Shown here: piece by piece, positions 43,800 to 53,612 of the stretch
Layout of the letters: each line of letters opens with the position of its first letter
How positions within the stretch are numbered: position 1 is the stretch's first letter
Translations under genes and position numbers: made by a program
Assembly (NCBI RefSeq): GCF_001552215.1
Contig: NZ_BCQT01000005.1
Coordinates: 124,001-188,000, forward strand
DNA from: Actinomadura macra NBRC 14102
Lineage (GTDB): Bacteria > Actinomycetota > Actinomycetes > Streptosporangiales > Streptosporangiaceae
Direction: 5' to 3'
DNA: 64,000 bases
The notes under the pieces: model-generated
The model's input: the letters and a program-made list of their open reading frames with translations, nothing else
Told to the model about the DNA's origin: nothing
Database searches by the model: none

Positions 43800-46700
43800 T
43801 CAGTGGGCGGATGTGGCGTTGTGCAGGACGCGGTCGAGTACACGGGAGGCGGCGCGGCCGTCATCGTGCGGGCAGTAGCGGGCGGCGAACACGGCGCGGG
43901 CCGCGCGGAACCCGGTGTCCAGTGCGGCCGGTTCGGACAGTGCCTCGACGACCTCGCGCGAGGTGCCGAGCAGCGGACCGGGAGCCTCCGCCTCGAAGTC
44001 GAAGTAGAAGCCGCGGACGTGGTCGCGGTAACGCTCCAGGTCGTAGGTGAAGAAGAGCATCGGCCGTCCGGTGACGGCGAAGTCGAACATGGCGGAGGAG
44101 TAGTCGGTGACGAGGACGTCGCTGATGAGGAACAGCTCGGAGATGTCCGGGTAGACCGACACGTCGAGGACGCAGTCGCCGGGCCGCCATTTCGGTCGGT
44201 CGGTGACCAGGTAGTGCGTGCGCAGGAGCAGCATGTGGTCGCGCCCCAGTGCCGTCCGGAACTGGTCGACGTCCAGTTCGAGGCTGAACGCGCGCTTGCC
44301 GATGGCGAAGTGGAAGTCGTCCCGCCATGTCGGCGCGTAGAGGACGACCTTCTTGTCCTGCGGTATGCCGAGCCGCCGCCGCACCGCGTGGGCGATCTCC
44401 TCCCGGTGCGGGCTGCTCAGGATGTCGTTGCGGGGATAGCCGCTCTCGAGGATCTCCCCCTCGTAGGCGAACGCCCGCCGGAACAGCGGCACCGAGAAGG
44501 CGTTCTGGGAGAGGAGCAGGTCCCATTGCGGGACGTCGTGCTCCATCCAGTTGAGGCCCTCGGTCCGTTTGAACGGCATCGTCTTGACGTCGTAGCCGAG
44601 TCTCTTCAGCGGGGTGCCGTGCCAGCACTGGACGTACGTCTGGTCGTCGCGTTTGGCGAACCACCGCTGCTGCGACCAATTGCCGAACACATAGCGCGCG
44701 CGGGCGAGTGCCTCATAGTGTTCGCGCGTTCCCGCCAGGACAGTACGCGCACCGGTCGGCCTGCCGAACTGCCCGTTCTCGGTGACCCAGACACATTCGA
44801 TGTCCGTTTCACGGCGGCGCAGCTCGTCGTAGATCCCGCGCGGGTTGCAGGAGTACTGGCGGCCCTTGTAGGCGTCGAACACCGCCAGGTCACGGACGGG
44901 CAGGTTCAGGTGCCGCCGGTAGTGGCCCGAGCGCAGCCGCGCCTGCGCGTAGGGTCCGCGCTCGTCATCGTCCAGCGAGGTCTCGATCTTCAGCGTCAAC
45001 TGGTCGGTCTTGCGGGCCAGCACGCTGACACGGTGCAGGCCGGCGTCATGCGGTTCCGGCAGGTCGCGCAGGCTATGCCGGCGGATGACCACGGGCTGCT
45101 CCTGACCACCGGCCGTCGCCAGCACGTCCCAGCGACCGGCGACGAGGGGGCGGGAAAGCCCGAGCACGGGCATCCGGGCGGGTGAGAACGAAGCGGTGAA
45201 ACGGTCGCGGTCCCAGTGCACCGCGACGGTGTGCTCCTCGCTGGACCGCCGCCGCCGCAACACCAGCACGGCTGGACGGCTCGCCGCGTCGGAACACGTC
45301 CCCGCCAGGCACAGGGCTCCGTCCGCCGACCAGGTCACCTGGTCGACGACCAGGACGCGCCCGCGGACGACGATCCGCAGCGTGTTCCGGCGGGTCCTCG
45401 CGATCTCCAGTTCCCCGCCGGGGAACGGGAACGACGCGCCCGCCGCGGCCTCGTCCAGATGCGGCCTGATCCCACCGGGCAGCGAGACCTCCCAGTCCCC
45501 GGGCTGTCTGGTCAATCCCGCCAGCGGCAGCCTGGCCCGGAACCCGCCTTCCGCTTCCTCCGCCCTGCCCCGGCCGGCTCTCCAGGCCACACTCCCGATG
45601 CGTCGCTCACTCCGAGCCCCCGGCAGGGCGCGCAGCACACCGAGTGCCTTCTCAGACCGGACCGCGTCATCGCCGATCTCGTCGGGCGCCCGGCCGGCGT
45701 CACCGCTCACCGCATCCTGACCAAGGCCGGCCTCTCGATGGGCCAGTCCGCCGCTCAAGGCGCCTTCACCCTGCCCGATCGCCGCCCTCGCATCGCCATC
45801 GACCGGCATGCGGCGAGCGTCCTCGAAGGCCTCACCGGTCGTGGTGCCGGGCGGCCCGGTGGTGTCACGCGCCCGAGTGGGCGGACTCGCGAAGGGGTCG
45901 CCGGTCGCATTCGCGGGTGCGTTGGAGGCCACATCGGGGAGCGGGACAGGCAGGACCGCGGAGGACAGGGCTGCGGCCGGGCGGGCGGGGATGGGCGCGG
46001 TGGGTCGGCCGATGGGGCCGATCACCATTGCGCGGCCGGTTCGGGGGGTGACGGTGATCCTTGGCTCGTCGCCCAGCGGGACCCGACTCCAGCCGTCCAG
46101 CCAGAGTTCATCACCCTCCAGATGGCAGCCGACGATCTCCGCCGCCGTCCGCCGCACCTGCAGGACGAACCGGCGTTTGCCGGCGACGGCCTGGACCAGG
46201 ACGCCCGGCGCGCACTCGTGCTCCTGCGGCCACTGCCGGTTGGTGAGGCTCGGGTTCCCGAACGTCCGGCGACGCCAGAGCCCGCGGTTGATGATCTCGA
46301 CGCAGGGGATCCAGTCGACGTCGCGCCAGCGGCCGAAGATCCTCAGGCTGGACGGGTCGATCTCTGCGACGAAGCCGGACCAGTCGTAGGAGACCACCGG
46401 CTGCCGGGAGCGGGCGGTCACGTCCGGCCGCCGCACCCGCTGAACGGGGACGCGCAGGAGGCCGCGGCGGTTCGAGGCCAGCAGCCACACACGGATTCGG
46501 GAGCCGTCCTCGGTGGAGGAGTCCAGGTGCTTGATGTAGGCGTGGCCCTCGATGCGCAGGCGCCCGTCGACCCACACCGCGCGGTCGATCGCCGCCATCG
46601 GCGTGAGCTCGTCGGTCACGTCGTAGACGTGGGACGGGACGGCGCGCTCCTCGTCCTCGAAGAACGGGTACTCCGCGTACCAGCGTGGCCGCAGCCCACG

Positions 46701-47699
46701 CCGGACCCGGGGTGTCTGCGCCGGCGACCCCAGATGGACGAAGCGCAGCACCTCCAGCAGTTCGGGTGTCATCCGCCGGCACAGCAGGTGCAGTTGCAGG
46801 CGGAGCAGTGCCGGGAACCTCTTCAGGACGCGGGGGTTGATCTTCTCGACCAGCGCGGCACCTATCTCGACCAGGTCCTCGCGGTGCTCGTCGTCCGTCC
46901 TGGGCAGGGCTTCCAGGAGCACTCGGAGATCGACGTCCACCAGGGCGTGCTCGTCGAACGCGGCCAGCAGGTGCGGCGCGTAGTCGGCGAGCCCGGCCCG
47001 CAGGGTGCCGACCGAGCGCATGCGCTGGGAGATGTTGTCCCAGCCGTAACGGTCCTCGGTGATGGATCCGGGGCGCTTGCGCCAGAAGTAGACCGTTTCC
47101 TTCAGGACGTCGACGGAGCCGGCGAGTGCGTGTGCCCGCGCCATGACCGGCGGGTCTTCGTAGAAGCCCGCAGGGAACCGCAACTCGGCCTTCTCCCAGA
47201 ACGTCCGCCGGTACACCTTGTTCCAGGACGTCCGATCACGGATCAGGAGCGGGTGGGAGGAGACGTGCGTCCGCGGGCGATTCTCGGTGAACGGCCCGTC
47301 ATGCAAGACCGATTGCCAGCTGCGGTCACCGTCGAGCCGCTCGACGTTGCCGCAGGCGAAGTCGGAGCCGGTGCGCTCCAGGGATCCGACCAGCCGCGCA
47401 TAGGCCTCGCGTTCGACCACATCGTCGGCGTCGGCGAACGCCAGGTACGTGCCCCTGGCCTCGCGCACCCCGGCGTTGCGGGCCGGGCCCGGCCCCTCGT
47501 TGTCGCGCATGAGCAGCCGGAACCGGGGATCTCGGTCGCACACGTCCTTGGCGATCACCGCGCCGTTGTCGGTGGACCCGTCATCCACGATGACCACTTC
47601 CAGGTCGCGGAGGGTCTGCCCGGCCAGCGACTCCAGGCACTCCCGGAGGTACTCCTCGGTGTTGTGGAACGGGACGACGACACTGAGCTTCGGTGACAT
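43800..47699 (-). CDS. GT2 glycosyltransferase fused to CDP-glycerol glycerophosphotransferase (TagF-like), paralogue
   Basis: A 1299-residue homologue of the next gene with the same layout: GT2 domain (LSVVVPFHNTEEYLRECLES, VVIVDDGSTDNG, FADADD), long beta-rich middle (VSYDWSGFVAEIDPSSL), Ala/Pro/Gly-rich linker (about 630-770) and a TagF-type C-terminus (QCWHGTPLKRLG, LYAPTWRDDFHFA, DVLVTDYSSAMFDF). The ATG at 47699 has GGAGG 4 nt upstream; the frame extends further upstream but without this site. It is the first gene of a two-gene operon, probably from tandem duplication. Different middle regions and linkers suggest the two enzymes make different linkages or act in sequence. Confidence 0.9.
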   Translation of the reverse strand: MSPKLSVVVPFHNTEEYLRECLESLAGQTLRDLEVVIVDDGSTDNGAVIAKDVCDRDPRFRLLMRDNEGPGPARNAGVREARGTYLAFADADDVVEREAYARLVGSLERTGSDFACGNVERLDGDRSWQSVLHDGPFTENRPRTHVSSHPLLIRDRTSWNKVYRRTFWEKAELRFPAGFYEDPPVMARAHALAGSVDVLKETVYFWRKRPGSITEDRYGWDNISQRMRSVGTLRAGLADYAPHLLAAFDEHALVDVDLRVLLEALPRTDDEHREDLVEIGAALVEKINPRVLKRFPALLRLQLHLLCRRMTPELLEVLRFVHLGSPAQTPRVRRGLRPRWYAEYPFFEDEERAVPSHVYDVTDELTPMAAIDRAVWVDGRLRIEGHAYIKHLDSSTEDGSRIRVWLLASNRRGLLRVPVQRVRRPDVTARSRQPVVSYDWSGFVAEIDPSSLRIFGRWRDVDWIPCVEIINRGLWRRRTFGNPSLTNRQWPQEHECAPGVLVQAVAGKRRFVLQVRRTAAEIVGCHLEGDELWLDGWSRVPLGDEPRITVTPRTGRAMVIGPIGRPTAPIPARPAAALSSAVLPVPLPDVASNAPANATGDPFASPPTRARDTTGPPGTTTGEAFEDARRMPVDGDARAAIGQGEGALSGGLAHREAGLGQDAVSGDAGRAPDEIGDDAVRSEKALGVLRALPGARSERRIGSVAWRAGRGRAEEAEGGFRARLPLAGLTRQPGDWEVSLPGGIRPHLDEAAAGASFPFPGGELEIARTRRNTLRIVVRGRVLVVDQVTWSADGALCLAGTCSDAASRPAVLVLRRRRSSEEHTVAVHWDRDRFTASFSPARMPVLGLSRPLVAGRWDVLATAGGQEQPVVIRRHSLRDLPEPHDAGLHRVSVLARKTDQLTLKIETSLDDDERGPYAQARLRSGHYRRHLNLPVRDLAVFDAYKGRQYSCNPRGIYDELRRRETDIECVWVTENGQFGRPTGARTVLAGTREHYEALARARYVFGNWSQQRWFAKRDDQTYVQCWHGTPLKRLGYDVKTMPFKRTEGLNWMEHDVPQWDLLLSQNAFSVPLFRRAFAYEGEILESGYPRNDILSSPHREEIAHAVRRRLGIPQDKKVVLYAPTWRDDFHFAIGKRAFSLELDVDQFRTALGRDHMLLLRTHYLVTDRPKWRPGDCVLDVSVYPDISELFLISDVLVTDYSSAMFDFAVTGRPMLFFTYDLERYRDHVRGFYFDFEAEAPGPLLGTSREVVEALSEPAALDTGFRAARAVFAARYCPHDDGRAASRVLDRVLHNATSAH

Positions 47700-48012
47700 G
47701 GGGCCTCCAGGTCGGTAGCGCGGGGTGCCGCCGGAGGGTGAGCGGCCCAACGGACGGGACCTCGCCACACCGAGCATGGTGACGTGATGCGATGATCCGA
47801 ACGCGCATCGCGATTGCGAGGCCGTCACCTGACATAGACTTGACCTGCCCTGGCCCACGTTTACCGCCCCCTGACTTCGGTCCCGGCGAGCGGCACTCAC
47901 TCCGCTCCCGGCTCGCCCTCCCGCTCGGAGGCCGACAACTCAATGTTCCGAGCCAGGAACGGAGCGCAACAGTAGAACGGTATTCTGTGGATAAACCGGG
48001 GCCAGGCGGGGC
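47700..48012. other. Promoter region of the tandem TagF-like operon
   Basis: 313 bp between the oxyR stop and the GT2/TagF start, both genes on the minus strand. No gene seen. It probably carries the promoter of the wall-polymer operon; no confident -35/-10 pair or terminator was found. Confidence 0.45.
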
Positions 48013-48957
48013 TCAGACGGGGCGGACGCCGGGGGTCGCGGTCGCGTGCAAAGCGGTCACGGCGGCGCGGATGCTGGCGGCGAGGGTCGCGAACTCGTCC
48101 GAGCGCGGCGACGTCGAGCGGTAGCCGAGACCGATGCGGCGGAACGGCGCGGGAGACTTGAAGCGGTGCAGGGCCAGGTTGGGCGCCCGCCGCGTCTCGA
48201 CAGGCAAAGCCGTCTCCGGGACGAGGGTCACCCCGAGTCCCCCTGAAACAAGTTGCACCAGGGTCGCAAGGCTTGTGGCATAGGTGGCGGCCGCTGCGCG
48301 CGCCCCCACCTCCCGGCAAACGTCCAGGGCCTGGTCGCGAAGGCAGTGCCCCTCATTGAGCAGGATCACGTCCAGGTTGCTGAGCGCCTCGCGTGGGACC
48401 CCCTCCGCCGGCCCCACGAGATCGGACGAGGCGGGCGCGACCAGCACGAAGTCCTCGTCGTAAAGGGCGACCTCGGTCACCCCCTGGACGGGCGTGGGCA
48501 AGGCGAGCAGCACCACGTCGAGCCGTCCGGCAAGGAGCTCGGCGACGATGTGGTCGGTCTGCTCCTCGTGCACGGACAGTTCCAGTTCGGGGAACTCCTG
48601 CGAGAGGCGCGGCAGCACCACCGGAAGCAGGTAGGGCGCGACGGTCGGGATGACGCCTACCCGGAGCGGCCCCACGAGCGGTCCCCGGACGGCCCTGACC
48701 TCTTCGACGAGCCGGTCGAGTTCCGCTAGGACGAGTTCCGCTCGCCGCGCGACCCGCTCTCCGGCAGGGGTCAGCAGGACCTTACGAGTCGTCCGTTCGA
48801 CGAGGCGTGTATCGAGGCTCTCCTCAAGGGCCGCCACGGACCCCGACAACGCGGGCTGGCTCATCCGCAGCGCGGCGGCGGCATCCCGGAAGTGCAGGTG
48901 TTCCGCCAGCGCCAGGAAGGCCCGCAACTGAGCCACCGTCGGTCTGCTGATCGCCAT
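48013..48957 (-). CDS. oxyR: LysR-type peroxide sensor OxyR
   Basis: A 314-residue LysR regulator with N-terminal winged HTH (TVAQLRAFLALAEHLHFRDA, MSQPALSGSVAALEE) and the OxyR-specific redox loop EGHCLRDQALDVC, whose cysteines C205 and C214 have the spacing of E. coli C199-C208. This distinguishes OxyR from other LysR proteins. I chose the ATG at 48957 because it gives the standard family start; the open frame extends upstream to 49215 without family sequence. It is divergent from ahpC-ahpD, and a perfect OxyR half-operator lies between them. Confidence 0.95.
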   Translation of the reverse strand: MAISRPTVAQLRAFLALAEHLHFRDAAAALRMSQPALSGSVAALEESLDTRLVERTTRKVLLTPAGERVARRAELVLAELDRLVEEVRAVRGPLVGPLRVGVIPTVAPYLLPVVLPRLSQEFPELELSVHEEQTDHIVAELLAGRLDVVLLALPTPVQGVTEVALYDEDFVLVAPASSDLVGPAEGVPREALSNLDVILLNEGHCLRDQALDVCREVGARAAAATYATSLATLVQLVSGGLGVTLVPETALPVETRRAPNLALHRFKSPAPFRRIGLGYRSTSPRSDEFATLAASIRAAVTALHATATPGVRPV

Positions 48958-49224
48958 CTCGCCCGGAACACTACCCAACCGTGAGTGCGGATGAGACGCT
49001 CCGGACAGGGCCGGATGTGGCTTCACGATCGCGTGTGTTTGACCACAACGGGGCGCTGGAACCGATGCGCACCCCTCGTCCGGAAGCGGAGTCACCTCCG
49101 CACGCCAACTACACAGAGTAAGGAATGAACAGGGCATTCTGGTGTGATTTACATCAACCAGGCACACATCGGACGCCACGGCAGGAGTACATATTAGCTG
49201 CTCACAGCCTTGCAACGGCTTCTG

Positions 49225-49239
49225 ATAGGCAGCCCCTAT
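49225..49239. promoter_or_regulatory. OxyR-box (ATAG-N7-CTAT) in the oxyR/ahpC intergenic region
   Basis: ATAGGCAGCCCCTAT is an exact ATAG-N7-CTAT OxyR recognition unit, 154 nt upstream of the ahpC start and 268 nt from the oxyR start. A further ATAG at 49252-49255 lies on the downstream side but without a correctly spaced CTAT. The gap 48958-49392 has no gene; it holds the divergent promoters and is AT-richer near the box. Confidence 0.75.
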
Positions 49240-49392
49240 TGATCCCTTGCGATAGATCGATTTCTCTTTTCACCGAGCGTGCGGCACGCTGAGTGACATC
49301 AGCCGCTGAGCCCAACGGCGCTTCGGCGGCCTCCCACCACTCGTCTGCCTCTCCCGTCAGAGGCGGCTGTTTCCGTAGACGAAGGAGCCTGC

Positions 49393-49947
49393 GTGCTTAC
49401 TGTCGGTGACCAGTTCCCCGAGTACGAACTGACCGCCTGCGTCTCGCTGGACCCGGACAACGCGTTCGAGACGATCAACCACAAGACCTACGAGGGCCAG
49501 TGGCGCGTGGTGTTCTTCTGGCCGAAGGACTTCACCTTCATCTGCCCGACCGAGATCGCCGAGTTCGGCCGGCTGAACGAGGACTTCGCCGACCGCGACG
49601 CCCAGGTGCTCGGCGCGTCCGTGGACAACGAGTTCGTCCACTTCGCGTGGCGCAAGGACCACCCTGACCTGCGGGACCTGCCGTACCCGATGCTGTCGGA
49701 CCTCAACCGGGAGCTCGCCGCGGCGCTCGGCATCCTCACCAACGACGGCGTGGCGCAGCGCGCGACGTTCATCGTCGACCCGAACAACGAGATCCAGTTC
49801 TCCATGGTGACCGCCGGCTCCGTGGGCCGGAACGTCACCGAGGTGCTGCGCGTCCTCGACGCCCTGCAGAGCGACGAGCTGTGCCCCTGCAACTGGAGCA
49901 AGGGCGAGGACACCCTCGACGCCACCAAGCTGCTGGCCGGGGTCTGA
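49393..49947 (+). CDS. ahpC: Alkyl hydroperoxide reductase peroxiredoxin
   Basis: A 184-residue 2-Cys peroxiredoxin of the AhpC/Prx1 group that reduces hydrogen peroxide, organic peroxides and peroxynitrite. The peroxidatic Cys is C51 in FWPKDFTFICPTE, and further cysteines occur in the C-terminal ELCPCNW, the resolving region. The GTG start has AAGGAG upstream. It lacks an AhpF partner; AhpD, the next gene, recycles it with a dihydrolipoamide pathway as in Mycobacterium tuberculosis. Divergent from oxyR. Confidence 0.97.
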   Translation: MLTVGDQFPEYELTACVSLDPDNAFETINHKTYEGQWRVVFFWPKDFTFICPTEIAEFGRLNEDFADRDAQVLGASVDNEFVHFAWRKDHPDLRDLPYPMLSDLNRELAAALGILTNDGVAQRATFIVDPNNEIQFSMVTAGSVGRNVTEVLRVLDALQSDELCPCNWSKGEDTLDATKLLAGV

Positions 49948-50046
49948 CCTTCACCACCGGCTTGCTGGCCCCTGCTGGACGGCCCCTGCTGGACGGCACG
50001 GCCGGTCGCGCGTCGTCGCGGCCGGCCGTTCGCACGGAAAGGACGC

Positions 50047-50595
50047 ATGATCATGAGCGTTGACGCGCTGAAGGGCGCCCTCCCCGGGTACGCCAAGGAC
50101 ACCAAGCTCAACCTGGGCTCGCTGACCTCCACCTCACAGCTCACCGACCAGCAGTTGTGGGGAACGGTGCTGGCGTGCGCGCTCACCACGCGCAGCACGA
50201 CCGTCATCCGCGAACTGGCCGAGGAGGCCGCCGACAACCTGTCGGCGGAGGCGTTCGAGGCGGCCAAGGGCGCCGCGTCGATCATGGCGATGAACAACGT
50301 GTACTACCGCGCCACCCACCTGATCGGGGACGAGACGTACGCGACGCTGCCCGCCAGGCTGCGGATGTCCATCATCGGCAAGCCGGGTGTGGACAAGCTC
50401 GACTTCGAGCTGTGGTGCCTGGCCGTGTCGGCGATCAACGGCTGCGGCCGGTGCCTGGACTCGCATGAGAAGGTGCTGCGCGACGGCGGGATGTCGCGCG
50501 AGCTGATCCAGGAGGCACTGCGCCTCGCCGCGGTCGTCAGCGCGACCGCCGCGACCCTGGACGCGGAGGCGGCCCTGGCCCCCGCCACCGTCTGA
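50047..50595 (+). CDS. ahpD: Alkyl hydroperoxidase AhpD
   Basis: A 182-residue carboxymuconolactone-decarboxylase-fold reductant for AhpC. The thioredoxin-like CxxC with the distal catalytic His is seen in [14 protein letters not shown] (C133, C136, H140). The ATG at 50047 follows AAAGGA; an ATG at 50053 gives MSVDALKG as start. It lies 99 nt downstream of ahpC, in the same transcript by context, and ends at a strong terminator hairpin. Confidence 0.96.
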   Translation: MIMSVDALKGALPGYAKDTKLNLGSLTSTSQLTDQQLWGTVLACALTTRSTTVIRELAEEAADNLSAEAFEAAKGAASIMAMNNVYYRATHLIGDETYATLPARLRMSIIGKPGVDKLDFELWCLAVSAINGCGRCLDSHEKVLRDGGMSRELIQEALRLAAVVSATAATLDAEAALAPATV

Positions 50596-50609
50596 CACGC
50601 GGTACGCCG

Positions 50610-50637
50610 AAGGCCCGGACGTGATCGTCCGGGCCTT
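50610..50637. terminator. Terminator after ahpCD, facing guaA
   Basis: Perfect 11-bp arms AAGGCCCGGAC (50610-50620) and GTCCGGGCCTT (50627-50637) around a 6-nt loop, 15 nt after the ahpD stop. The next gene, guaA, is convergent, so it may act for both. Downstream, GCGCGTCTCGGCT-like direct repeats fill 50658-50698. Confidence 0.85.
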
Positions 50638-50702
50638 GCGGGCCTTCGCGTGGCAGGTCGGCGCGTCTCGGCTTGACGCGTCTCGGCTCGGCGCGTGTCA
50701 GG

Positions 50703-52283
50703 TCACTCCCACTCGATGGTGCCCGGGGGCTTGGACGTGATGTCCACGGTGACCCGGTTGATCTCACGGACCTCGTTGGTGATGCGGGTGGAGATCCGCT
50801 GGAGGACGTCGTATGGAAGCCGCGCCCAGTCGGCGGTCATGGCGTCCTCGCTGGTCACGGGGCGCAGGACGATCGGGTGGCCGTAGGTGCGGCCGTCTCC
50901 CTGGACTCCGACCGAGCGGACGTCGGCCAGCAGCACGACCGGGAACTGCCAGATCTCGCGGTCGAGCCCCGCGCGGGTCAGTTCCTCGCGGGCGATGGCG
51001 TCGGCTTCGCGGAGGACGTCGAGGCGCTCGCGGGTGACGGCGCCGATGATGCGGATGCCGAGGCCGGGCCCCGGGAACGGCTGCCGCCAGACGATCTCGG
51101 ACGGCAGGCCGAGCTGCTCGCCGAGCGCGCGCACCTCGTCCTTGAACAGGGTGCGGAGCGGCTCGATCAGCTTGAACTGCAGGTCGTCGGGGAGCCCGCC
51201 GACATTGTGGTGCGACTTGATGTTGGCCGCGCCGGTACCACCGCCCGATTCGACCACATCCGGGTAGAGCGTGCCCTGGACGAGGAACTCGACGGGCTCG
51301 GACGCGCCGTCCTCGGAACCGCCCTCGACGATCTCCCGGGCGGCCTCCTCGAAGACCCGGATGAACTCGCGCCCGATGATCTTGCGCTTGTCCTCCGGGT
51401 CGGTGACGCCGTCGAGGGCGGCGAGGAAGCGGTCCTGTGCGTCCACGACGTGCAGGTTCACGCCGGTCACGGCGACGAAGTCCTTCTCGACCTGCTCGGC
51501 CTCGCCCTTGCGCAGCAGGCCGTGATCGACGAAGACGCAGGTGAGCTGGTCACCGACCGCCTGCTGGACGAGCGCGGCGGCGACGGCGGAGTCCACGCCG
51601 CCCGACAGCGCGCAGATGGCGCGCCGGCCGCCGACCTGCTCCCGTACGGCCTCGATGGACTCGTCGGCGATGTTCACCATCGTCCAGTTCGGACGGCAGC
51701 CGGCGCCCTCGTACAGGAATCGCCGCAGGATCTCCATACCGTGCTCGGTGTGCAGCACCTCCGGGTGGAACTGCACGCCGAAGAAACCGCGTGCGCGGTC
51801 CTCCATGCCGGCGACGGGAGTCACGTCCGTGCTGGCGGTGACGGTGAAGCCGGCCGGGGCGCCGCTGACGAAGTCGCGGTGCGACATCCACACGGCCTGC
51901 TCGTGTGGCAGCCCCGCGAAGAGCATGCCCGGCGAGGTGACGACGATGTTCGCGCCGCCGAATTCGGCGACGTCGGAGTTCTCGACCTTTCCGCCGAGCG
52001 CCTGCGCCATGACCTGGTGGCCGTAGCAGATCCCGAACGTCGGGACGCCGAGGTCGAAGAGCCCCTCCGGCGCTGCCGGGGCGTTCTCCTCATACACCGA
52101 GGCGGGACCGCCCGACAGGATGATCGCCTTCGGTCGCTTTGCGAGCATCTCCGCGGCGGGCATGGTGGACGGCACGATCTCGCTGAACACATGGCACTCG
52201 CGGACGCGCCGCGCGATGAGCTGCGCGTACTGCGCGCCGAAGTCGACGACGAGCACGGTGTCAAAGGACTGGTCTGCGGCCAC
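50703..52283 (-). CDS. guaA: GMP synthase (glutamine-hydrolysing)
   Basis: Converts XMP to GMP with glutamine-derived ammonia in purine synthesis. The 526-residue product has the class I glutamine amidotransferase domain ([20 protein letters not shown]; nucleophile in GICYGHQ; FHPEV) followed by the ATP pyrophosphatase loop [14 protein letters not shown] and the dimerisation domain ending [10 protein letters not shown] chose GTG at 52283, with AAAGG upstream, which begins [16 protein letters not shown]; the open frame extends to 52331 without homology. Single gene, convergent with ahpCD. Confidence 0.97.
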   Translation of the reverse strand: MAADQSFDTVLVVDFGAQYAQLIARRVRECHVFSEIVPSTMPAAEMLAKRPKAIILSGGPASVYEENAPAAPEGLFDLGVPTFGICYGHQVMAQALGGKVENSDVAEFGGANIVVTSPGMLFAGLPHEQAVWMSHRDFVSGAPAGFTVTASTDVTPVAGMEDRARGFFGVQFHPEVLHTEHGMEILRRFLYEGAGCRPNWTMVNIADESIEAVREQVGGRRAICALSGGVDSAVAAALVQQAVGDQLTCVFVDHGLLRKGEAEQVEKDFVAVTGVNLHVVDAQDRFLAALDGVTDPEDKRKIIGREFIRVFEEAAREIVEGGSEDGASEPVEFLVQGTLYPDVVESGGGTGAANIKSHHNVGGLPDDLQFKLIEPLRTLFKDEVRALGEQLGLPSEIVWRQPFPGPGLGIRIIGAVTRERLDVLREADAIAREELTRAGLDREIWQFPVVLLADVRSVGVQGDGRTYGHPIVLRPVTSEDAMTADWARLPYDVLQRISTRITNEVREINRVTVDITSKPPGTIEWE

Positions 52284-52510
52284 CAACAACGCCTTTCGCA
52301 CGGCCGGAAGGGCTTTCAGTCTAAGGGGCACCTGCCTGGAACGATGCCCGCACCCCTGACCGGCCCATCACTTAGTGAAACTGGCCGATAACGGTCAGCT
52401 ACCGTTTACCTTGATCACACACTCAGCAGGACTTCGTTCTGATACCTCTTGATAACGCTCTGTGTTCCTTTGGTTTCCATCCGCGTTCGTACGCCCTCCC
52501 TAGGAGTGTC

Positions 52511-53500
52511 GTGAAGCTGCTCGCCGCCGCCCTGATCGCCGCCCTCGTCCCCGCCGTCCCGACCGGCCCGGCGGGCATGGGGACAGCAGCCGGACGCCAG
52601 TACCCCGCCGGGCACCCGCACGCCGGGCATCCGCACGCCGCCGGGCACCGGCACGCCGATGACTGCGCGTCCCCCGAGGCCCGGCTCCGGCCCGGCGCCC
52701 ACGTCCGCGAACGCAACGACCTGACGCCAGAGCAAGCCGCCGCGACCGATCTCGGCCTCGACCGGATCCTCTCTCGTCAGGGCCTCGCCGGCCCCGGCAC
52801 CGCCCACTCCCCCATGGCGGCCAGGCGTCTGGCCGCGCCGATCGGAGTGCCCGTCTACTTCCACGTCCTGCACGACGGCGCCAGTGGGAATGTCTCCGAC
52901 GCGGAGGTCCGGCGGCAGATCGACGTGCTGAACGCCTCCTACGGCGGACGCAACGGCGGAGCCAATACCAGCGTCACCTTCAGGCTCCAGCAGATCAGCC
53001 GCACCAACAACGCCAACTGGCACCGCGATCCGGAACGGTACGAGGGGACGTACAAGCCGAGGCTCCACAAGGGCGGCAAGAACGCCCTCAACCTTTACAG
53101 CGCCTATATCGGCGGCGACCTGCTCGGCTGGTCGACCTTCCCCTGGAAGTACAAGGCCGAGCCCAAGATGGACGGCGTGACGATCCACTACGGCAGCATG
53201 CCGGGCGGGCCGATCGAGAACTTCAACAAAGGGTTCAGCGCGACCCACGAAGTCGGGCACTGGCTCGGGCTGTACCACACCTTCCAGGACGGCTGCGGCG
53301 GCAAGGGCGACCGGGTGGCCGACACGCCCCCTGAGCGGGAACCGACCAACGGCTGCCCGTCCGGCAAGGACACCTGTCCCTCCCCGGGCGTCGACCCCGT
53401 GCACAACTACATGGACTACAGCTACGACACCTGTATGAACTCCTTCACCGCCGGTCAGGGCGCCCGAATCCACAAGGCCTGGGCCGCCTACCGCGCGTGA
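52511..53500 (+). CDS. Secreted M43-family zinc metalloprotease, His-rich N-terminus
   Basis: A 329-residue secreted metzincin. The signal peptide is KLLAAALIAALVPAVPTGPA; a His-rich stretch (HPHAGHPHAAGHRHAD, about 35-50) follows. The catalytic motif THEVGHWLGLYHTF (HExxHxxGxxH at 246-256) and the Met-turn NYMDYSYD (M301) define pappalysin/cytophagalysin-like proteases. Four or more C-terminal cysteines probably form disulfides. The GTG at 52511 has TAGGAG 4-5 nt upstream. A paralogue lies at 54530, with an AlkD-like gene on the opposite strand between them. Confidence 0.92.
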   Translation: MKLLAAALIAALVPAVPTGPAGMGTAAGRQYPAGHPHAGHPHAAGHRHADDCASPEARLRPGAHVRERNDLTPEQAAATDLGLDRILSRQGLAGPGTAHSPMAARRLAAPIGVPVYFHVLHDGASGNVSDAEVRRQIDVLNASYGGRNGGANTSVTFRLQQISRTNNANWHRDPERYEGTYKPRLHKGGKNALNLYSAYIGGDLLGWSTFPWKYKAEPKMDGVTIHYGSMPGGPIENFNKGFSATHEVGHWLGLYHTFQDGCGGKGDRVADTPPEREPTNGCPSGKDTCPSPGVDPVHNYMDYSYDTCMNSFTAGQGARIHKAWAAYRA

Positions 53501-53612
53501 CACGACCCGTCCGGACGCGCCTCAGGCAGCCGGCCGTTCCTTCCTGCCAGGCAATACTTCACGCTTCACCAAGCCGTCGCATTCGCGCCTGGGCCGCCGC
53601 ACCCGGCGGCGG

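Noticed and set aside
41356..43878. 840-codon plus-strand frame over the GT2/TagF gene
   Set aside because: Antisense shadow; the minus strand has intact GT2 and TagF motifs throughout. The same holds for 45216-47696.
48958..49215. N-terminal extension of OxyR to 49215
   Set aside because: The added 86 residues match no LysR N-terminus and would cover the regulatory region near ahpC; the ATG at 48957 begins exactly at the HTH.
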